This document shows, piece after piece, positions 27,680 through 36,252 of a stretch of 64,000 bases of DNA. The stretch's first letter is position 1. Each line of letters opens with the position of its first letter. The stretch comes from Paraglaciecola chathamensis S18K6 (GTDB lineage Bacteria; Pseudomonadota; Gammaproteobacteria; Enterobacterales; Alteromonadaceae), in the NCBI GenBank assembly GCA_000314955.1, contig BAEM01000032.1, positions 124,001-188,000 on the forward strand. Reading direction: 5' to 3'. The notes beneath the pieces were generated by a model. It was not told where the DNA came from. It saw only the letters and a program-made list of their open reading frames with translations, and searched no databases. The translations under genes and the position numbers were made by a program.

Positions 27680-28645
27680 ATGTTTGCAAATAAACAAATA
27701 GAAAAGTACTACCAACAATGCGAAGCGCTGCTTAACTTCACCGGTGTCTCTTGGTGGATTATTGATCTCGAAGAAGCCCCTGACGTGTTTTATTGCAATA
27801 AAACCATGTGCGACACCTTTCATTTGGGCAATGATATTCAGCATTCGATTAGCAAAACCTGCCCAATCGCGGGGGATTATAATAAATTTATTGCGATAAA
27901 AAGCAGTGTTAGTGCACAAGAAATATATAAAGAGTATGACGATCTTAAGAACAACAAGATTGCTGAGTACGATAATCGGTTTCCTTATTACGATGAAACA
28001 AAAGATAAGGTCCTTTATTTTTCAAGCCGGGCAAAGGCACTGGTTCGCAATGAGTTTGGTAAAGCTGTTTTGCTACTAGGTATTATTGAGCCAGAAGCGG
28101 TCAACGAAGAATTATATAAGCAAGCATCAATCGATAGTTTAACCGGTTTGAAGAATCGTCGCGCTTTCGACAGTCAATTACAGTTTATGCTTAATTTGGC
28201 CAAACGTGAGAGGCGAACAATTTCCTTACTTATGTTTGATATTGATCATTTCAAAGAATATAACGACTGTTTAGGCCATTACTCTGGTGACTTATGTTTA
28301 AAGCAGATAGCAGTGTTGCTGACTAAATCCTGTTGTCGTGAAACGGATATTGTCTGTCGCTACGGGGGAGAAGAGTTTGCCATCGTGACCTATGGCGATA
28401 GTCATAATACGTTGCGATTAGCTGAGAATGTTCGGCGCTGCGTTTATGAATCTAATATACCTCATCCTAAGGTTGCCTCAGGTAGAGTCACTGTAAGTGC
28501 GGGCTACATTTCTGTTTTAGCAGATGAGCACACAACCCCTAGAGCGTTGATTGAAAGCGCAGATTGCGGATTATATTTGGCTAAACGCAAGGGGCGAGAT
28601 CAAAGTATATGCGGCCTAAGGGTCAATGAAAACTTGGCAGGTTAA
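27680..28645 (+). CDS. Diguanylate cyclase with PAS-like sensor domain
   Basis: 321 residues without membrane segments. Residues about 10-140 look like a PAS-type sensor (SWWIIDLEEAPDVFYCNKTMCDTF, then a YFSSRAKALV strand). The GGDEF domain starts at DSLTGLKNRRAFD near residue 153. The active-site motif is GGEEF and the metal-binding Asp is in MFDIDHFKEYND, so the domain should make cyclic di-GMP. No inhibitory-site RxxD motif is obvious five residues before GGEEF (TDIVCRYGGEEF). The signal is unknown. Confidence 0.88.
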   Translation: MFANKQIEKYYQQCEALLNFTGVSWWIIDLEEAPDVFYCNKTMCDTFHLGNDIQHSISKTCPIAGDYNKFIAIKSSVSAQEIYKEYDDLKNNKIAEYDNRFPYYDETKDKVLYFSSRAKALVRNEFGKAVLLLGIIEPEAVNEELYKQASIDSLTGLKNRRAFDSQLQFMLNLAKRERRTISLLMFDIDHFKEYNDCLGHYSGDLCLKQIAVLLTKSCCRETDIVCRYGGEEFAIVTYGDSHNTLRLAENVRRCVYESNIPHPKVASGRVTVSAGYISVLADEHTTPRALIESADCGLYLAKRKGRDQSICGLRVNENLAG

Positions 28646-28713
28646 TTTATCCAATACCCGCAATTTAATAAGCTACCAAGCTACGAATCATCAGCACAAA
28701 TAATGGAATGTGA

Positions 28714-29139
28714 ATGAATACTAGATTACTACTAATGGTCGCAGCGTTGCTTATGGTGGCATGTTCGAGCGCGCCAAATAAGAATACGTTATCGCCTGTG
28801 GATTTAACGGCAGATAAAAACGCAGTAAGCGATTATTGGTTGGTCTACAGAAAAGTCACAGCACCATATCCCGAAGCAGCCAAGTCGCAGAAATTATCAG
28901 GCTGTGTCGAATTCACCTTGGTCATCGATTCACTTGGGCAGGCAGTGGAGCCTAAAATAACTAAATCATTTCCGGCTGGTGTGTTCGATCAACAAGCATT
29001 GAGCGCGATTAAGAACTGGCTTTGGGTACCCGCACAAGCAAACACTGAGCGACGGGCGTCTATTATTAGCCTTCAGCAAGATTTTGTTATACGCCAGTCG
29101 AGCAACAGTAAAGCGGCATATGACGCCTGTAAAATATAA
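28714..29139 (+). CDS. Lipoprotein with TonB C-terminal domain
   Basis: 141 residues: lipoprotein signal with lipobox MVACS, a short linker, then a TonB C-terminal-like domain (PYPEAAKSQKLSGCVEFTLVIDSLG ... FDQQALSAIKNWLWVPA), the fold that contacts TonB-dependent receptors. Unlike true TonB it has no N-terminal membrane helix or proline-rich spacer and is lipid-anchored, so it probably does not transduce proton-motive force. It lies 68 bases after the diguanylate cyclase gene on the same strand. Confidence 0.8.
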   Translation: MNTRLLLMVAALLMVACSSAPNKNTLSPVDLTADKNAVSDYWLVYRKVTAPYPEAAKSQKLSGCVEFTLVIDSLGQAVEPKITKSFPAGVFDQQALSAIKNWLWVPAQANTERRASIISLQQDFVIRQSSNSKAAYDACKI

Positions 29140-29281
29140 TGCGAGTTGCAGTGTATTGGTAAACATCAAATCGCGTTATGGCTGAGTTTTATTTAACGGC
29201 CTGCGCTATTCCCTAACAGATATTGAGTGGTGCAAACATATTGTCTACAATGGCGCACTTTTTAGAATTTAGGTCATTTTT

Positions 29282-29530
29282 ATGAACGACATCACTAACT
29301 TACCGCCACTACCAGATCGCCTTTCTAGCAACCCGCGCAGCCCACATTATGACGAGGCCGCCTTTGAGCACGAAATTGGTATTCGTGTGAACGGTAAAGA
29401 GCGCACTAATGTAGAAGAATACTGTATCAGTGAAGGCTGGGTAAAAATCCCTTCGCCTAAAGCGTTGGACCGCCGAGGACAGCCGATGTTAATCACCCTA
29501 AAAGGGAAAGTGGAAGCATTTTACGCTTAG
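29282..29530 (+). CDS. DUF3297 family small protein
   Basis: 82-residue soluble protein. The sequence DRLSSNPRSPHYDE followed by GIRVNGKERTNVEEYCISEGW and a basic RRGQPMLITLKGKVEAFY end is the pattern I associate with DUF3297. No function is known. It stands alone between two unrelated plus-strand genes. Confidence 0.7.
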   Translation: MNDITNLPPLPDRLSSNPRSPHYDEAAFEHEIGIRVNGKERTNVEEYCISEGWVKIPSPKALDRRGQPMLITLKGKVEAFYA

Positions 29531-29682
29531 GCGAAATGTATTTACCGCTGATTAACGACGACTAAATAGCCTTTGTGATGCGCGTGTTGGTGATTTATTA
29601 CACTGGCCGCGCTACTCAGTAAATACGGCCCTTAGTAAATGTGCTCCTCAGTAAATACGCTTCGCCTCTTGAGTAGGTCTAT

Positions 29683-29931
29683 ATGAACATGATCACGATG
29701 ATAATCACTCTGATAGGCTTACTGGTATTTATTGTTGGTGGAGTCGTGTTGTTGCTTCAAGCTTTCAACAAAAGTATTGCATGGGGACTAGCCTGTTTTT
29801 TTATCAATCCTGTTTGTTTGCTTTTTATCGCGCTGCATTGGGACGAAACAAAAGGGACGTTTTTTATCCAAGTTATTGGATTTAGTGTTTTGCTAATAGG
29901 TTTAGGCTTACACCAATATATCCATATTTAA
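29683..29931 (+). CDS. Small membrane protein, unknown
   Basis: 82 residues with three hydrophobic segments (about 5-27, 32-50 and 60-78) and few charged residues. Not recognised. The start ATG is preceded by GAGTAGG, a fair ribosome-binding site. Upstream bases 29617-29660 contain imperfect direct repeats of CAGTAAATACG. Confidence 0.5.
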   Translation: MNMITMIITLIGLLVFIVGGVVLLLQAFNKSIAWGLACFFINPVCLLFIALHWDETKGTFFIQVIGFSVLLIGLGLHQYIHI

Positions 29932-30126
29932 CCCAGTTTATGGTTGTTTCTTGCTTAGCATTGGGCGCAGGACTTATTTCTCCCTACTCTTATTATCACC
30001 TGACTATCATCTTATTATCATCCATGTAGCGTCACTTAACAGCGCGCAATTTACCTGTCTTTTTTTTTTACCCTCCAACTGTTATGTTAATGCGTACTGC
30101 GCTTAACTACCGACAAGGTATTGAAC

Positions 30127-30969
30127 ATGAAAATTGCTGTAACCGCTGCAAGCGGACAACTGGGTGGTTCAATCGTGAATGCCCTTGTTAAGCAAATAGG
30201 AACAACTAACGTTGTTGCACTCGCAAGAACGCCAGAAAAAGCCCAAGGGCTTGGTGTAGAGGTACGCCCAGGAGACTACAATAGCCTTACTACCCTTGAG
30301 CGCTCATTAATAGGTGTGGATACCGTTTTGCTTGTCTCAGGAATGGATGCGCCGGATAAACGAATAGAGCAGCACCGCAATGTAATCAATGCGGCTAAAA
30401 ACAGTGGCGTTAAAAAAATTGTATACACCAGTGTTCAGGGGGCAGAGCATGACACTGCGTTTTCACCTGTTATTCAAAGTAACCGCCAAACTGAAGAAGA
30501 CATTAAGTCCTCTGGATTAGACTGGGTAATCGGTCGAAATGGCATTTATATTGAGCCGGACGTTGAATATATTGAGAGTTATAAAAAAGCGGGTAATGTT
30601 TCAAATTGTGCTGGACAAGGGCGCTGTGCCTACACAAACCGTGAGGAGCTCGCTTATGCATATGCCAAAATGCTATTAGAAGATAAACATCAAGGTCACA
30701 CGTATAATTTACACGGTGAATTACTGACCCAGGCGCAATTAGTTGACCACTTAAACCACGCTTTTGGGTTATCGTTACGTTTTATTGCACTGACGTACGA
30801 AGAGTACAAAGCAGATCGTGTCGCTGAACTAGGGGACTTCATTGGTACTGTGATAGCCGGCATTTATCAAGGTATTGCCCAAGGAGCGCTCGAAAACGAG
30901 AGTCACTATGCACAAGCTGCTGGCAGGCCTCATCAAACATGGCAAGACTACTTTGCACGCTTAAATTAG
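30127..30969 (+). CDS. NmrA/QorB-like NAD(P)H-binding oxidoreductase
   Basis: 280 residues of the atypical short-chain dehydrogenase family. The Rossmann glycine loop is TAASGQLGGSIV at residues 5-16, followed by ARTPEKAQ, a typical NADP-phosphate contact. YTSVQGAEHD and SGLDWVIGRNGIYIEP match QorB-type quinone reductases or NmrA-like redox sensors. The ATG at 30127 is chosen over the TTG at 30121 for spacing from AAGG. It is monocistronic. Quinone reduction is the best guess; redox sensing is the alternative. Confidence 0.8.
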   Translation: MKIAVTAASGQLGGSIVNALVKQIGTTNVVALARTPEKAQGLGVEVRPGDYNSLTTLERSLIGVDTVLLVSGMDAPDKRIEQHRNVINAAKNSGVKKIVYTSVQGAEHDTAFSPVIQSNRQTEEDIKSSGLDWVIGRNGIYIEPDVEYIESYKKAGNVSNCAGQGRCAYTNREELAYAYAKMLLEDKHQGHTYNLHGELLTQAQLVDHLNHAFGLSLRFIALTYEEYKADRVAELGDFIGTVIAGIYQGIAQGALENESHYAQAAGRPHQTWQDYFARLN

Positions 30970-31073
30970 CGCGCCGCGTCGTGTTTTTCATTGAGTTTGC
31001 ACGATTTTTCATTAAATTTTCATTAAAGCCATTAATACTCTGAGAGTTAACTGAATAACAAGAAGCACTTATT

Positions 31074-32354
31074 ATGATTGCAACTGCGCACATTGTTGAT
31101 AATTCCGCTGATACCCTAATTGCTCGATTTCATTCGCGGCGCCAATACAGTCTTGCTCTGGCTGAGCCATTGACCAGCGAAGACATGCAGTTACAGTCTA
31201 TGCCTGATGCCAGCCCAACAAAATGGCATTTGGCGCATACGACGTGGTTTTTCGAACAATTTATTTTGTTGCCCTTTGTAGAAGACTATCAGTCACCTCA
31301 ACCTCAATTTAATTATTTATTTAATTCTTATTACGAACAAAAAGGTGAGCGTTATCCTCGAGCGCAACGCGGTATGATCAGTCGGCCGGGGATTGAAGAC
31401 GTCTATGCCTATCGCCAACAAATAGACAGCGCGATTGAGCAGCTACTGACAACAAACACCAGTGATGAGCTAGTTTCCTTGATTGAACTTGGCATGAATC
31501 ACGAAATGCAGCATCAAGAATTGCTGTTAACGGATATCTTACATGCTTTTTCACTGAACCCTCTTTATCCCGCCGCGTTTAACACAAAGTCCGGCATAAC
31601 TGAATTAAGCGCTGATCACCAATCTACTTCAGAGCAATTTATTCGCTTTGATGCAGGGTTACACCAATTTGGGGTAGCACCTCAAACAGATTTCTATTTT
31701 GATTGCGAAGGGCCGAAACACAAAGCGTATGTTTCACAGTTTGCATTAGCCAAAGGGTTGGTAACGAATGCTGATTGGTTGCTTTTTATCGAAGCAGGAG
31801 GCTATCAAAACCCAGTGTTATGGTTGGCTGATGGGTGGGCCGTCGCGCAACAAGAAGGCTGGCAATGCCCACTTTATTGGCGCAAACAAGGTGATGCATG
31901 GTATCAATTCACCTTAAACGGGTTGGTGCCATTAGCGTTAAATGCGCCGGTTAGTCATATTAGCTATTATGAAGCCGACGCTTACGCCCAGTGGAAAGGG
32001 TGCCGGCTGCCCACTGAATACGAATGGGAGCTAGCAGCGCGCGAGCAAGCCATTAGTGGTAACTTTTCAGAGAAGCAAATTTTTTCACCTATGCCCTGTG
32101 CAGAACAAGGCGTCATGCAGCTTTATGGCGATGTTTGGGAGTGGACTCGCAGTCCGTACACCCCTTACCCAGGATACAAAGCCCCAGAAGGCGCGGTAGG
32201 CGAATACAACGGCAAGTTTATGTCCGGCCAATATGTTTTACGAGGCGGTTCTTGCGTTACGCCCATTGAGCAAATGCGCTCAACTTATCGCACCTTCTTT
32301 TACCCTAATCAACGTTGGCAGTTTATGGGCTTACGTTTAGCTAAGGATTGTTAA
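31074..32354 (+). CDS. egtB: Ergothioneine biosynthesis sulfoxide synthase EgtB
   Basis: 426 residues. EgtB is a non-heme iron enzyme that joins a thiol (cysteine or gamma-glutamylcysteine) to trimethylhistidine with oxygen. The N-terminal DinB-like half supplies the iron ligands: WHLAHTTWFFE and the HEMQHQE histidines. The C-terminal half is a formylglycine-generating-enzyme-like domain (CRLPTEYEWELAAREQA, YGDVWEWTRSPY, LRGGSC). It is followed after one base by egtD. No egtA, egtC or egtE is present, so the thiol donor and the lyase are not defined here. Confidence 0.93.
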   Translation: MIATAHIVDNSADTLIARFHSRRQYSLALAEPLTSEDMQLQSMPDASPTKWHLAHTTWFFEQFILLPFVEDYQSPQPQFNYLFNSYYEQKGERYPRAQRGMISRPGIEDVYAYRQQIDSAIEQLLTTNTSDELVSLIELGMNHEMQHQELLLTDILHAFSLNPLYPAAFNTKSGITELSADHQSTSEQFIRFDAGLHQFGVAPQTDFYFDCEGPKHKAYVSQFALAKGLVTNADWLLFIEAGGYQNPVLWLADGWAVAQQEGWQCPLYWRKQGDAWYQFTLNGLVPLALNAPVSHISYYEADAYAQWKGCRLPTEYEWELAAREQAISGNFSEKQIFSPMPCAEQGVMQLYGDVWEWTRSPYTPYPGYKAPEGAVGEYNGKFMSGQYVLRGGSCVTPIEQMRSTYRTFFYPNQRWQFMGLRLAKDC

Positions 32355-32355
32355 T

Positions 32356-33342
32356 ATGTCAGTACCTCCAGTTGCACAACGAGCGGATTCAACGAATCAA
32401 CTTAGTCCAGAGTTACAACTTATTGCTGAAATAACAGCAGGGTTGAATGCCCAACAAAAGATTATTTCGTCTAAATTTTTTTATGACAGTGTAGGCTCAG
32501 ATCTATTCGATCAGATTTGCGATTTACCAGAATATTACCCATATCTCACAGAAATGAATATGTTGCCGCATATCGCTGGTGATTTATCTCAGTCAATCGC
32601 ACAGCCGGTGGAGCTGGTTGAATTTGGTGCAGGCAGTTTAACCAAGATTCGAATACTGCTTGAAAGCATTAAAATGATTGAATCTGTGGTGCCTATTGAT
32701 ATCGCTCACAGTCATTTACAAAGGGCTGCCGATAAACTCTCCGCTGATTACCCACACGTGAATGTGGCGCCAATATTTGCCGATTTTACCCAACCTGTGT
32801 CGCTGCAGAATAAAGGCAAAAATCAAGATCAATTGCCGAAACTAGGCTTCTTTCCTGGCTCAACCATTGGTAATTTTAATCGTGATTTTGCCCTTACGTT
32901 TTTGCAGCGGTTACGCAAAACGCTAGGTGACAGCGGAATGTTATTAATTGGCGTGGATACAAAAAAATCGCTGCATACACTTCATCAAGCTTATAACGAT
33001 AGTGCAGGTGTTACTGCCAAGTTTAACCTTAATATACTGCGCCACGTAAACCATATCGCCGCCAGTAATTTTGACCTCGACGCGTTTGAGCACTACGCAT
33101 TTTACAACCCGCATTTTGGTCGTATAGAGATGCATCTTGTTAGTAAAATAGAGCAGAGTGTTCATATCAATGGCCAATCGATTTCCTTCGCCCAAGGAGA
33201 AACCATTCATACCGAAAACTCCTATAAATATCGTCCTGATGAATTTGTTCATTTAGCGCGCATGGCAGGCTGGCGATTAGAACAGCAATGGTTGGCAAAT
33301 GACGACATGTTTTCAGTGTTCTTACTGCATGCTGATAGATGA
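32356..33342 (+). CDS. egtD: L-histidine N(alpha)-methyltransferase EgtD
   Basis: 328 residues, typical EgtD length. It trimethylates histidine to hercynine with SAM, supplying EgtB. The SAM-binding segment is ELVEFGAGSLTKIRILLE; FFPGSTIGNFNR and GMLLIGVDTKK follow in the expected order, and the histidine-binding region is near ALTFLQRLR. The ATG lies one base after the egtB stop, and AAGGA in the egtB end provides the ribosome-binding site, so the pair is translationally coupled. Confidence 0.94.
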   Translation: MSVPPVAQRADSTNQLSPELQLIAEITAGLNAQQKIISSKFFYDSVGSDLFDQICDLPEYYPYLTEMNMLPHIAGDLSQSIAQPVELVEFGAGSLTKIRILLESIKMIESVVPIDIAHSHLQRAADKLSADYPHVNVAPIFADFTQPVSLQNKGKNQDQLPKLGFFPGSTIGNFNRDFALTFLQRLRKTLGDSGMLLIGVDTKKSLHTLHQAYNDSAGVTAKFNLNILRHVNHIAASNFDLDAFEHYAFYNPHFGRIEMHLVSKIEQSVHINGQSISFAQGETIHTENSYKYRPDEFVHLARMAGWRLEQQWLANDDMFSVFLLHADR

Positions 33343-33665
33343 CCCTCGTTAAATAGGGCTTCTGGAAAATAGCTCATTGAATATGCTGGTTAAGTACCGC
33401 TGGATAAGTACGGCTGCACAGGTACGTCTACACAATAGTGGCTTGTCGATTGCGCAGCATGCTTAAGCGTCTTTTTTGCCGCTTCGCTAAATTCATTGCT
33501 AGGCTCCAAAAGTACTGATAAATTAATGCATTAACTAATATTACAACCAGATTTACTGGGATTTATCTATACCGCACTGCCAATATTGTTGGCGCTAGGG
33601 CGTTAGCTTATTTCTGGTCAATTTGGTTTATGCCACTAGGCCCATTTGTAAGTAGGAGTTGAAGT
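33343..33665. other. 323-base intergenic region without a gene
   Basis: No open frame worth calling is present. It contains short imperfect repeats of GGxTAAGTACxG (about 33388-33425) and a 20-codon stop-to-stop hydrophobic frame near 33550-33606 that looks like the end of a lost membrane protein but is too short to support. No clear terminator after egtD is seen. Confidence 0.4.
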
Positions 33666-34043
33666 ATGTTTAGTCATGTGATGATAGGTGTAAATGATAT
33701 GGAGGCATCAAAAAAGTTCTACGATGCCACCATGCAGGTATTGGGCTATAAGCCAGGTGGAATGGATGAAAAAGGCCGTTGTTTTTACTTTGATAAAAGC
33801 GGTGTTTTTGCATTAACGAAACCGATCAACGGTGAGCCTGCATGTCATGGAAACGGCACAACACTGGGCTTTAAAGTGGAAAGCACAGAGCAAGCAGAAG
33901 CGTGGCACGCCGCAGGGGTCGCTAATGGTGGTGTGGCTTGTGAAGACCCTCCAGGAGTGCGCGGTGAAGGTGAAAATAAAATGCACCTAGCGTATCTACG
34001 CGACCCTGCGGGTAACAAAATTTGTACGCTAATCCGAGTTTAA
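33666..34043 (+). CDS. VOC family (glyoxalase-like) protein
   Basis: 125 residues with two beta-alpha-beta-beta-beta modules. The metal-ligand positions of the family are visible: the His in FSHVMIGVND, the His in GNGTTLGFKV-adjacent CHG, and a Glu/Asp-rich C-terminal strand (YLRDPAGNKICTLIRV). VOC proteins include glyoxalases, dioxygenases and resistance proteins; specificity is not predictable here. A good terminator follows, so it is monocistronic. Confidence 0.85.
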   Translation: MFSHVMIGVNDMEASKKFYDATMQVLGYKPGGMDEKGRCFYFDKSGVFALTKPINGEPACHGNGTTLGFKVESTEQAEAWHAAGVANGGVACEDPPGVRGEGENKMHLAYLRDPAGNKICTLIRV

Positions 34044-34127
34044 ATAACTTTGATCCGCGTTGGGATTGCGCCTTAAGCTTAAGCACCATAGCTCGAATAA
34101 CGTGGATCCAATCAATCTTCTTTGTAG

Positions 34128-34151
34128 AACGCTCTAAATAGAGCGTTTTTT
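34128..34151 (+). terminator. Terminator after the VOC gene
   Basis: AACGCTCTA pairs with TAGAGCGTT around AA, followed by TTTT. An imperfect inverted repeat (TTGATCCGCGTT at about 34050 and AACGTGGATCCAA at about 34099) lies just before it. Confidence 0.85.
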
Positions 34152-34305
34152 ACTTTTCTTCCCTCAAAAGTCGGCTTTTTAGCAGAATGTCATCTATTTG
34201 ACTTTGTTGAAGTGCTAAGATTTTTTTCAAATCTAAAATATGAATAATGATTGCTAATAAGTGACCGACGCACGTCAGGTCACAACAAAGAAGAGATTCC
34301 AATCC

Positions 34306-34926
34306 ATGTTTGTCCCTAAAAATCTACGTATACAAGAAAAAGAACATATTGCTCAGTTTATCAGTGAACACAGTTTTGGTGTTGTTGTTTCTGATACATT
34401 GGATGCCACGCACATCCCATTCACCTTCAAACAAGAAGAGGGCGAGCAGGGGGTTCTATACGGTCATATTGCCAGAGCAAACCCCCATATTCAGCAATTG
34501 ACGGGTGAGAACGCGTTGGTGATTTTCAGTGGTCCTCATGCTTATATTTCTCCAACTTGGTATGAAAACGGGCCTAGCGTACCTACATGGAACTATGCAG
34601 CAGTGCATTGTAAGGGCAGTGCTAGCCTGCTTAACGATGATGAGACAATACAGGCTATGGACGACTTGGTGGCCAAATACGAGCCTGCTTTACTCAACAA
34701 CAAAACCTTAATGCCCGAGGAATATCAAGATAAACTTCGTCGAGGGGTGGTGGGTTTTAAAGTCGTAATTGAACATATCGACGCGAAAGAAAAGCTCGGT
34801 CAGCAGCGCAAAGTACCTGACCAACAAGGGGTGTTCAAGGCATTGCAAGAAAGCGCCGAGTTAGGTGATATTCAGTTGGCCAATTATATGCACAAACGTC
34901 AACTTGGCGTGGGAGATATTCAATAG
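34306..34926 (+). CDS. PaiB family FMN-binding negative regulator-like protein
   Basis: 206 residues. The PaiB family has a flavin-reductase-like split barrel; Bacillus PaiB was first described as a repressor of sporulation and protease genes, and homologues bind FMN or heme. Landmarks: the start MFVPKNLRI, HIPFTFKQEEG, YGHIARANPH, VIFSGPHAYISPTWYE and VPTWNYAAVHCKG, all in family order. The ATG at 34306 is chosen because the family begins MxxPK there; the frame opens at a GTG 15 codons upstream. No direct partner gene is seen. Confidence 0.87.
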   Translation: MFVPKNLRIQEKEHIAQFISEHSFGVVVSDTLDATHIPFTFKQEEGEQGVLYGHIARANPHIQQLTGENALVIFSGPHAYISPTWYENGPSVPTWNYAAVHCKGSASLLNDDETIQAMDDLVAKYEPALLNNKTLMPEEYQDKLRRGVVGFKVVIEHIDAKEKLGQQRKVPDQQGVFKALQESAELGDIQLANYMHKRQLGVGDIQ

Positions 34927-34939
34927 TCAGGGGAAAATC

Positions 34940-34971
34940 CCCTACACTGAACCAATACGTTTAGTGTAGGG
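34940..34971. terminator. Hairpin between convergent PaiB-like gene and puuD
   Basis: CCCTACACT pairs with AGTGTAGGG around 14 bases. A smaller GGGGA-AAA-TCCCC hairpin overlaps its left side. No strong U-run is present on either strand. Confidence 0.5.
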
Positions 34972-34993
34972 ACTTCGCCATCTGGCCATCAAT

Positions 34994-36211
34994 TTATGGC
35001 TTGAACCACTGACCAATCGCTTCTCTGTCATCTTCGGTCATACCGGTTTTGTTCATCAATGGCATATCTTTGTTGATCACAGCGCGCTGGTAAATCAATG
35101 GTGCTTTTGCATTAATTTGCTGCCAAGAATCAAGCATTAAGCCCAGCGGGGCCACAACAAATAGTTCATCCGTTGGCTTAGCAGAATGACAGTTAGCACA
35201 GTGGGTTTGAATTACATCAAACGCTCGCTGTTCAACGTCATTTAGCGGTGCTTTATTAGAAGAAACGCTACTTTGGTGAGCTTGAATATCGCTGGCTTCA
35301 TTTTGAGTAGCCCTAGGATAAGATACCCATCCAGCAATTAATAGCATGCCTATAGCGCCAGTAATAAGCACAGACGGGCGATATATACCTATATGTTTTA
35401 AGTTAAAGTAATGACGGATCCACGCTGAAACAATACCAATAGCCATAAGCACAGCCCATGCTTGCGGGTGTTGAAAGGTCATGGGGTAGTGATTACTGAT
35501 CATGATGAATAACAGAGGCAGGGTAAGGTAATTATTGTGCACCGAACGAAGTTTTGCTGCCAAGCCCCAAGCTGGGTCGATCTCTTTATTGTTGGTAACG
35601 GCATCGACCATTAGCCGCTGAGCCGGCATAATCTTGAAGAAGACATTGCCTGCCATAATGGTACCGACTAATGCACCAACGTGGATAAATGCACCACGGC
35701 CACTAAACCAATGGGTGGCCAAATAGCTTACCGCGCCAAGCAGTACCAGCAGGAATAATCCGAATAGCGTAGGGTAGCGTCCAAGGGCACTTCGACAAGC
35801 CCCTTCATAAATAAACAAGCCGCCAAAAATGAGTCCCAAACCGCGAATTATTGCGTCTTGCGGTGTCAAATCCATTACACTGGGATCAATCAAGTAAATA
35901 GACGCGCCGTGATAGTAAATTAAGCTCAGCAATAAGAAGCCACTCAACCAAGTGGTGTAGGCTTCCCATTTGAACCAATGTAAGGTTTCCGGCATTTTTT
36001 CTGGCCCGCGCTGATACTTGGCAACCTCGTAAAATCCGCCGCCGTGCACTGCCCACAGGTCACCTTTTATGCCTTTGTCTTGCTTCCATTTTGGCGGGGT
36101 ACGCAAATTGTTATCTAGCCAAATAAAGTAAAACGATGCGCCAATCCACGCCACGCCGGCGATAACGTGAAACCAGCGGATAAATAAAGACGACCATTCA
36201 AACCATGCCAT
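34994..36211 (-). CDS. puuD: Membrane urate hydroxylase PuuD with C-terminal cytochrome c
   Basis: 405 residues. PuuD oxidises urate to 5-hydroxyisourate and passes electrons to the respiratory chain, replacing soluble uricase. The N-terminal part has about eight membrane helices with the family start FIRWFHVIAGVAWIGASFYFIWLDN and WAVHGGGFYEV. The last roughly 80 residues form a cytochrome c domain with heme motif CANCH and a downstream Met (KTGMTEDD). It is the last gene of the xdhA-to-puuD operon, 41 bases after guaD. Confidence 0.93.
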   Translation of the reverse strand: MAWFEWSSLFIRWFHVIAGVAWIGASFYFIWLDNNLRTPPKWKQDKGIKGDLWAVHGGGFYEVAKYQRGPEKMPETLHWFKWEAYTTWLSGFLLLSLIYYHGASIYLIDPSVMDLTPQDAIIRGLGLIFGGLFIYEGACRSALGRYPTLFGLFLLVLLGAVSYLATHWFSGRGAFIHVGALVGTIMAGNVFFKIMPAQRLMVDAVTNNKEIDPAWGLAAKLRSVHNNYLTLPLLFIMISNHYPMTFQHPQAWAVLMAIGIVSAWIRHYFNLKHIGIYRPSVLITGAIGMLLIAGWVSYPRATQNEASDIQAHQSSVSSNKAPLNDVEQRAFDVIQTHCANCHSAKPTDELFVVAPLGLMLDSWQQINAKAPLIYQRAVINKDMPLMNKTGMTEDDREAIGQWFKP

Positions 36212-36252
36212 ACTGATGTTCCTTTGTTGTAATTCTTATTCTTTACGTTTGT

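Noticed and set aside
33541-33606. Short hydrophobic frame before the VOC gene
   Set aside because: Only about 20 codons between stops; may be the remnant of a membrane-protein gene but cannot be supported.
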